From NCBI RefSeq assembly GCF_003024235.1, contig NZ_KZ679099.1, positions 1-64,000 on the forward strand: a stretch of DNA of 64,000 nt. Direction: 5' to 3'. This stretch comes from Arenimonas caeni (GTDB lineage: Bacteria; Pseudomonadota; Gammaproteobacteria; Xanthomonadales; Xanthomonadaceae). The translations under genes and the position numbers were made by a program. Shown here piece after piece: positions 57,472 to 64,000 of this stretch; within the stretch, counting starts at the first letter, position 1, and every line of letters begins with the position of its first letter. The notes beneath the pieces are model-generated. The model made no database searches and was not told the origin of the DNA. It saw nothing but the letters and a program-made list of their open reading frames with translations.

Positions 57472-57831
57472 TCAGGCCGAGAAGCTGCTGCCGCAGCCGC
57501 AGGTGGTCTTGGCGTTGGGGTTGCGGATGACGAACTGGGCGCCCTGCAGGCTCTCCCGGTAGTCCACCTCGGCACCCATCAGGTACTGCAGGCTCAGCGG
57601 GTCGACCAGCAGGGTGACGCCGTCGCGCTCGAGCGCCAGGTCGTCCTCGGCCTGCTGCTCGTCGAACTCGAAACCGTACTGGAAGCCCGAACAGCCGCCG
57701 CCCGTGATGTACACGCGCAGCTTGAGCGAGGGATTGCCCTCTTCGGCGATCAGCGCGGACACCTTTTTGGCGGCCGCGGCGGTGAACTCGAGCGGGGCGT
57801 CGAGCTGCTGGTAGCTGGGGTGCATTTCCAT
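57472..57831 (-). CDS. erpA: Iron-sulfur cluster insertion protein ErpA
   Basis: ErpA is an A-type carrier that delivers Fe-S clusters to apo-enzymes such as those of isoprenoid synthesis and respiration. The 119-residue protein has [17 protein letters not shown] (first cluster Cys near 48) and the C-terminal [11 protein letters not shown] with the other two cysteines. A second Met two codons later could also be used. It is followed by nudC and preceded by the bactofilin gene (31 bases). Confidence 0.96.
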   Translation of the reverse strand: MEMHPSYQQLDAPLEFTAAAAKKVSALIAEEGNPSLKLRVYITGGGCSGFQYGFEFDEQQAEDDLALERDGVTLLVDPLSLQYLMGAEVDYRESLQGAQFVIRNPNAKTTCGCGSSFSA

Positions 57832-57862
57832 GGCGCAAAGATGGGGCCTGCGGCCCCCGGGT

Positions 57863-58333
57863 TCAAGCTTCCGCGGCCTCCGCCCTGGCCTTGCCCCGGG
57901 CCGGGGCGGGCGCCGGCTCGCCGGCGGCCTGGTCGGGGCCGGTGAGCTGGGCCAGCGGCGCATCGGCGTGGATCAGCCGGCCGGTGATGGTGGCGCCGGC
58001 CGCCATCTCCACCACCTTGTAATGGATGTTGCCCTGCACGCGGGCGTTGGCGGCCAGTTCGACCCGCTCGCTGGCGTAGACGTCGCCCGTCATCTGGCCG
58101 CTGATCACCACCACCGGCGCACGCACCTCGCCCTCGATGCGGCCGTCCTCGGCAATGGTGAGCACGGCGGCCGAGCCGTCGTCGGCCAGGACCTTGCCGT
58201 GGATGGCACCCTCGACGTAGAGGCCGCCGGAAAAGCGGATGTCGCCGCGGATCACCGCGCGCGGGCCGACCAAGGTTTCCACGGCATTGCCGTGGCGGGG
58301 AGTCTTTTGCTTGCCGCTGCCGAACATCGTCAT
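57863..58333 (-). CDS. Bactofilin
   Basis: The 156-residue cytoskeletal protein has the central beta-helix domain (about 17-125: [63 protein letters not shown]) with the expected six-residue periodicity. Short N-terminal tail and Ala/Pro-rich C-terminal tail. Bactofilins polymerise without nucleotides and place cell-wall or envelope proteins. The start overlaps the DUF6776 stop by four bases, so the two are coupled and may form a complex at the membrane. Confidence 0.93.
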   Translation of the reverse strand: MTMFGSGKQKTPRHGNAVETLVGPRAVIRGDIRFSGGLYVEGAIHGKVLADDGSAAVLTIAEDGRIEGEVRAPVVVISGQMTGDVYASERVELAANARVQGNIHYKVVEMAAGATITGRLIHADAPLAQLTGPDQAAGEPAPAPARGKARAEAAEA

Positions 58334-59058
58334 TCTCCTCGCGGATTGCGGGCCTGCCAGGGGAAGGCCTGGTCCACGGTACTTCCATCCGAGCGCAGCT
58401 GCACCCGGACGCGTTGGGGGGTGAAGCCCTCGGGCAGCATCACGCTGCCCTCGAGCTGCTGGAAATAGCGGAACGAAAACGCCTGGCCGGGTGCGCCGGG
58501 CTCCTGCTTGAGGTCTTCCCAGCCCAGGGTCCGCAGGCGACCCTCGCTGACGCCCTCCACCGACACCCGCGCTTCGCCCTTGCTGATCGCGCCGCGGTTG
58601 AGGTTCTGGGTAAGCGTGACGGTATAGCGCCAGGTGCCGGCGGCCTCCTGGGTGAACACGGCCTCGTGCACGCTCAGGCCCCGGCGCTGGCCGGTGGCGC
58701 CGACCAGGCGCTCGTAGAAGGCGACGTCGGCGCGCAGGGCCGAGACCTCTTCCTCGCGCTCGGCCAGGCTGGCCTGCAGTTCGGTGTTGGCGCTGCGGCT
58801 GATCTGGTCGCTGCGGCGCAGGGTGGCCACGTTCTGGCGCAGCTGGCGGGTCAGGGCCTCGGCCTCGGTGGCGCGCTTGCTGGTCAGCTCGAGCTCCTCG
58901 CGCAGCTTGGACATGCCGGGCGCCGCCCGTTCACTCGCTATCCACCAGGTCGCCACCAGGCTGGCGAGCCAGGCGGCCAGCACAACGCCCGCGAGCACCC
59001 GGGCATAGGGCCGGTGCGGGACGATGACGAAGCGATGGCGTTCGGGGGGCGAGCTCAT
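58330..59058 (-). CDS. DUF6776 family membrane protein
   Basis: The 242-residue protein has one N-terminal membrane helix (about 20-43, VLAGVVLAAWLASLVATWWI), a coiled coil (about 50-110, rich in Leu/Glu/Arg heptads) and a C-terminal beta-rich periplasmic domain (about 115-242, with ADVAFYERLVG and TWRYTVTLTQNLNRGAISKG). This is the layout of DUF6776, usually encoded beside a bactofilin as here (ATGA overlap). It could be a membrane anchor or periplasmic reader for the bactofilin; that is inference. ATG 59058 was chosen for its direct run into the membrane helix. Confidence 0.88.
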   Translation of the reverse strand: MSSPPERHRFVIVPHRPYARVLAGVVLAAWLASLVATWWIASERAAPGMSKLREELELTSKRATEAEALTRQLRQNVATLRRSDQISRSANTELQASLAEREEEVSALRADVAFYERLVGATGQRRGLSVHEAVFTQEAAGTWRYTVTLTQNLNRGAISKGEARVSVEGVSEGRLRTLGWEDLKQEPGAPGQAFSFRYFQQLEGSVMLPEGFTPQRVRVQLRSDGSTVDQAFPWQARNPRGE

Positions 59059-59152
59059 TCCGGAGCGACAGTGACGTTCGGGACGCGCGCCGGGGCGCGC
59101 AACCGCCCAACTTAAGCGGGCGCGCTCCGCCAGCGTCAAGGCGGAGGGGCAC

Positions 59153-59158
59153 TATACT
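59153..59158 (+). promoter_or_regulatory. Candidate -10 box before the DUF4126 gene
   Basis: TATACT, 31 bases before the ATG at 59190, in the divergent gap. No good -35 box is seen at 16-18 bases. Confidence 0.35.
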
Positions 59159-59189
59159 GTGAACTGTGTCACGTTCCGGGAGCACGGCC

Positions 59190-59777
59190 ATGACCGAAGC
59201 ACACATCTTCGCCCTCGGGCTGGCCCTGGCCTGCCTGGCCGGCGTGCGCGCCTACCTCACCGTCTTCGGCGTCGGCATCGCCGGCCTGATGGGCTGGGTG
59301 GACCTGCCCCCGGCCCTGGCCGTCACCACCTCGCCCTGGGTGCTGGGCACCGCCGGCGCGCTGGTGGTGGTGGAGTTCAGCGCCGACAAGATCCCGGGCG
59401 TGGATTCGGGCTGGGACCTGCTACAGACCCTGGCGCGCATCCCCGCCGGCGCCTTCCTGGCCGCGGCCGCGCTTTCCGACGACGGCCAGCTCTCGACCGG
59501 CGCCCTGGTGATGGGCGGCGGCGCGGCCCTGGGCACGCATGCCCTCAAGTCCAGCACGCGGGCGGTGATCAACGCTTCGCCCGAACCGCTGTCGAACTGG
59601 GCCGCCTCGGTCAGCGAGGACGGCGTGGCGCTGGGTGCGCTGGCGCTGGTGTTCGCTTATCCGTGGCTGGCGCTCGTGCTGTTGCTGGGCGTGCTGGGCA
59701 CCGGCGCGCTGGTGGTTTACTGGCTTGCGCGCTGGGTCTGGCGACGCACCGGCGGCGCGCGGCCGCGCACGGCCTGA
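59190..59777 (+). CDS. DUF4126 family membrane protein
   Basis: The 195-residue inner-membrane protein has about five hydrophobic segments. Family-type motifs are LACLAGVRAYLTVFGVGI, EFSADKIPGVDSGWDLLQTLARIPAGAFLAA and HALKSSTRAVINASPEPLSN. Function unknown. ATG 59190 has GGGAG nine bases upstream; an in-frame GTG at 59166 is less likely. The gene stands alone between divergent DUF6776 and the signalling gene at 59896. Confidence 0.88.
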   Translation: MTEAHIFALGLALACLAGVRAYLTVFGVGIAGLMGWVDLPPALAVTTSPWVLGTAGALVVVEFSADKIPGVDSGWDLLQTLARIPAGAFLAAAALSDDGQLSTGALVMGGGAALGTHALKSSTRAVINASPEPLSNWAASVSEDGVALGALALVFAYPWLALVLLLGVLGTGALVVYWLARWVWRRTGGARPRTA

Positions 59778-59895
59778 GCCGCCGCACTGTCCTGGGCCCG
59801 GGTCGCCGAGCGTTTGCCCCCGAAGGCATGCACCGAACCGTCCTGACAGCCGCGGGCACCGGGGGCATAATCCAAGGCCAAACAGGGGCCACGCG

Positions 59896-62586
59896 ATGAA
59901 TCCGCACGACGAGTCACGACTCGCCGAACACCGACCTGCCTTCCTGCGCCACCTGCCCCGCCAGGTGGAGAAGATCGGCCGTCGCCTGCACCGCTTCCTG
60001 CAGGACGGCTGGGACATCAATGGCCTGGCCCTGCTGCACGAGGACGCCCTGCACCTGGGCAACGCCTGCAACCGGCACGGCCTGGACGAGGCCGGCGAAA
60101 ACTTCCTGCGCCTGCACGCCCTGCTCGACGAAACCCTGCAGCAGCAGGCGCTGCCCGAACCAGAAACCGGCGAGCGCCTGTGGCACCTGCTCGAGGACAT
60201 CGGCCAGGCCGTGCCGCGCCTGGCCGAGCCCACCCCGGAACTGGCCCCCACCCGCGCCGTGCGCCAGAGCGGCCGGGCCGAAACCCCGCCGGCCAACTAC
60301 TGGCGCCGCTGGGGCCAGGACGCGCCCACCGCCGTGGCGACGCCCGTGGCCGAACCACCGCCGCCCGCGCCGGCGCCGGAACCGCGCAAGCCCAAGCCGC
60401 AGCCGGCTGCGGCGCCCGCACCCGCCGCGGCCAACCCGGCACCCGCGCCCCGTCCGCCCGCGCCTGCGCCGGCCACCGCACCCCAGTCGGCCCCGACGCC
60501 GGCCAAGGCCCCCGCCACGGCCGAGCTGGCCGCCGAGGTCATCAAGGGCACGCGCGTCTACCACCTCACCGAACACGGCCCGCTGTCGCTCGAGCTCGAC
60601 CAGCGCATGGAGGCCGCCGGCTACGAAGTGGAGCTGCTCGAGAGCCCGGAGGAACTGGAAGAGCTGCTCGGCGCCCTGCCCGCGCGACTGGCCCTGGTGG
60701 ACGCCGGCTTCTCCGCCCAGCTCGATGCCATCGGCGCCACCGTGCGCGCGGCGCGCGAGCGCAGCAACCAGCCGATCCAGCTGGTGGCGCTGAGCGAGGC
60801 CGACGACATCAACCTGCGCCTCAATGCCAGGCGCGCCGGCGTCGACCTGCTGCTGGTCGAACCCAATGCCAGCGAAGTGCTGCGCCGGCTGGCGCTGCTG
60901 CTCAGCCCTGGCGGCGGCGACCCGTTCCGCGTGCTGATCGTGGAGGACGACCGCAACCAGGCGCTGTTCGCCGAAGGCATCCTGCGCAACGCCGGCATGC
61001 AGACCGAAGTGGTGCTCGAGCCGCTGGACGTGCTCGAGGCCCTGCACCGCGTCAACCCCGACCTGGTCCTGATGGACCTGCACATGCCCAATGCCAACGG
61101 CATCGAGCTGACCGTGCTGATCCGCGACCAGGAACCGTTCCTGCACACGCCCATCGTGTTCCTCTCGGGCGAGTCCGACGCCGACCGCCAGTTCGAGACG
61201 CTCGAGGCCGGCGGCGACGACTTCATCGCCAAGCCGGTCCGGCCCAGGCACCTGATCGCCGCGGTGCAGAACCGCGTCACCCGCCACCGCGCCATGCAGG
61301 CGCTCAAGCAGCAGCGCCGCGGCGGCCGGCATCCGGAAACCGGGCTGCTGCACCGCACCGAGGTGCGCGAGCAGCTGGCGGCGGCGGTGGCGGCGGCCGG
61401 CGAACACAGCGCCGGCGGCGTGCTCTTCCTCGAAGTCGAAAGCGTGAACCTGCTGCGCGACCGCCTCGGCCTGACCGTGCTCGAGCAGCTGCTGGCCAGC
61501 GTCGGCAAGCTGCTGGGCGAACAGGCCGGCCAGCGCCCCACCACGCGCTTCGGCGACGGCAGCTTCCTGGTGTTCGACGACGGCACGGACGAAGCCGGCC
61601 TCGAGGCGTTCGCGGCGCAGCTGCGCGCGGCCCTGGTGCAGCACCCGTTCGACGTGCAGGGCCACCCGCTGCGCCTGCGCGTGTCGGTGGGCATCTGCAG
61701 CCTGCGCCACCGCTTCACCGACGACGCCGAGATGCTGGACGTGGCCGAGCGCATGGCGCGCGAGGCGCGCACCACCGAGAAGGGCATCAAGCGCTACCAG
61801 CCGGCCCAGCCCACCGAGGCGGCGCGCGAGGCGGCGCTGGTGAACGAGATCCGCGAGGCCATCGCCCGCAACAGCCTGGAGCTGCTGTTCCAGCCGGTGG
61901 TGGCCGTGGCCGGCGGCGACGAGTCGCAGTTCCAGGTGCTGCTGCGCCTGCGCGACGCGCACGGCAAGCTGCTGCCGGCGGCCGAAGTGGTGCCGCTGGC
62001 CGAACGCGGCGATTTCATCCTCGACATCGACCGTTGGGTGATGCAGGCCTCGCTGGCGCTCATCCGCAACCGCCGCGCCGAGGGCCGGCCGCTGCGCCTG
62101 TTCGTCACCCAGTCGGCGCTGACGCTGGCCGACCCGGGCCAGGCCACCTGGCTCAAGGCCGAGCTGGCCGCGCACGACGTGCCCGGCACCTCGCTGGTGG
62201 TGGAACTGCGCATGGAGGATGCCGCCATCCACGCCGGCACCATCCGCCCGTTCTGCGACGCGATGGTGGCCGACGGCCTGCAGTTCTGCCTGAGCCAGTT
62301 CGAAACCAGCCCCGACACCGACCGCCTGTTCGACGACCTGCCGCTGGGCTTCGTGAAGCTGGCCCGCAAGTACACCTCCACCGCGCTGAGCCCGAAGATG
62401 CGCGACGAGCTGAAGGTGCTGATCGACCGGGCCCACCGCCGCGGCCTGGAGGTGATCGGCCACGGCGTCGAGGACGCCCAGGCCGCCGCCACGCTGTGGA
62501 TGAGCGGCATCGACTTCATCCAGGGCAACCTGGTGCAACAGGCCAACCGCGACATGGACTTCGACTTCCAGCAGGCGGTGCTCTGA
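59896..62586 (+). CDS. Response regulator with degenerate GGDEF and EAL domains
   Basis: The 896-residue protein has an N-terminal helical part (about 1-105), a Pro/Ala-rich linker (about 130-205), a pseudo-receiver (about 215-335, VYHLTEHGPLSLELDQ), a true receiver (about 350-465, VLIVEDDRNQ, LVLMDLHMP, FIAKPVRP), a GGDEF-like domain (about 485-630) and an EAL-like domain (about 650-890). The GGDEF site reads RFGDGSFLVF and the EAL site QVLLRLRD, so neither cyclase nor phosphodiesterase activity is expected. The design recalls FimX, which senses cyclic di-GMP with an inactive EAL domain. A histidine kinase gene begins one base after the stop. Confidence 0.9.
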   Translation: MNPHDESRLAEHRPAFLRHLPRQVEKIGRRLHRFLQDGWDINGLALLHEDALHLGNACNRHGLDEAGENFLRLHALLDETLQQQALPEPETGERLWHLLEDIGQAVPRLAEPTPELAPTRAVRQSGRAETPPANYWRRWGQDAPTAVATPVAEPPPPAPAPEPRKPKPQPAAAPAPAAANPAPAPRPPAPAPATAPQSAPTPAKAPATAELAAEVIKGTRVYHLTEHGPLSLELDQRMEAAGYEVELLESPEELEELLGALPARLALVDAGFSAQLDAIGATVRAARERSNQPIQLVALSEADDINLRLNARRAGVDLLLVEPNASEVLRRLALLLSPGGGDPFRVLIVEDDRNQALFAEGILRNAGMQTEVVLEPLDVLEALHRVNPDLVLMDLHMPNANGIELTVLIRDQEPFLHTPIVFLSGESDADRQFETLEAGGDDFIAKPVRPRHLIAAVQNRVTRHRAMQALKQQRRGGRHPETGLLHRTEVREQLAAAVAAAGEHSAGGVLFLEVESVNLLRDRLGLTVLEQLLASVGKLLGEQAGQRPTTRFGDGSFLVFDDGTDEAGLEAFAAQLRAALVQHPFDVQGHPLRLRVSVGICSLRHRFTDDAEMLDVAERMAREARTTEKGIKRYQPAQPTEAAREAALVNEIREAIARNSLELLFQPVVAVAGGDESQFQVLLRLRDAHGKLLPAAEVVPLAERGDFILDIDRWVMQASLALIRNRRAEGRPLRLFVTQSALTLADPGQATWLKAELAAHDVPGTSLVVELRMEDAAIHAGTIRPFCDAMVADGLQFCLSQFETSPDTDRLFDDLPLGFVKLARKYTSTALSPKMRDELKVLIDRAHRRGLEVIGHGVEDAQAAATLWMSGIDFIQGNLVQQANRDMDFDFQQAVL

Positions 62587-62587
62587 G

Positions 62588-64000
<1,413 letters not shown>

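Overview
The window is very GC-rich, gene-dense chromosomal DNA from a gammaproteobacterium, most likely of the Xanthomonadales (Lysobacteraceae). I infer this from the gene complement (glnE, MgtE, AroQ-AccB-AccC, PrmA-Fis, PurH/PurD, a sigma-32 plus CIRCE-controlled groESL, a kinase linked to an ECF43-type sigma factor). The genus cannot be told from the sequence alone. No tRNA, rRNA, CRISPR array or replication origin was found.

Layout. 1-6.1 kb (minus strand): a secreted Rhs protein whose C-terminal tip looks like an NleD-type (M91) zinc metallopeptidase toxin, a 4-base-overlapping lipoprotein that is its candidate immunity gene, and a displaced orphan Rhs tip. 6.4-12.2 kb: YceI protein, unknown secreted protein, ELM1-type protein, DUF6404 protein, glnE. 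12.2-19.6 kb: two REP-associated tyrosine transposases (RAYTs), each flanked by its own family of palindromic REP arms, separated by mgtE and an RND efflux pair. 19.6-26.8 kb: a Ser/Thr kinase with TPRs divergent from an ECF sigma factor, a lipoprotein/rhodanese-like pair, and a GT-C-type membrane glycosyltransferase. 26.9-29.7 kb: groEL, groES and a divergent XRE regulator. 29.8-40.7 kb: housekeeping run dsbD, tlpA-like, aroQ, accB, accC, TonB-like, prmA, DUF3426, fis, purH, small membrane protein, purD. 40.8-52.5 kb: an unusual surface/secretion cluster: Ig-like secreted protein, Tat-exported flavin amine oxidase, DUF6916 protein, GNAT acetyltransferase, three tail-collar (MdpB-type) proteins and a 2127-residue autotransporter built of Ig-like and Calx-beta modules. 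52.6-59.8 kb: MFS-PlsC fusion, CD225 and DUF2752 proteins, AmpE-like, NudC, ErpA, bactofilin, DUF6776, DUF4126. 59.9-64.0 kb: a response regulator with degenerate GGDEF and EAL domains, then a sensor histidine kinase that runs off the window end.

The strongest thread is a set of dispersed inverted repeats in three families: A GGGGACAGGTGCATTTTCC, B GGGGTCAGGTTCACTTC(CGG), C GGGGTCGGAGGTAATTTCC. They occur at ten intergenic places. Family A surrounds the first RAYT, family B surrounds the second, and family C has no RAYT in the window. Several copies supply gene ends, stop codons or terminator-like hairpins. A fourth, GTAG-like REP pair lies in frame inside dsbD as a linker. The second notable system is the tail-collar/autotransporter/amine-oxidase cluster, whose two end genes share the same N-terminal domain. 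Coding calls rest on reading translated proteins; no database search was run.
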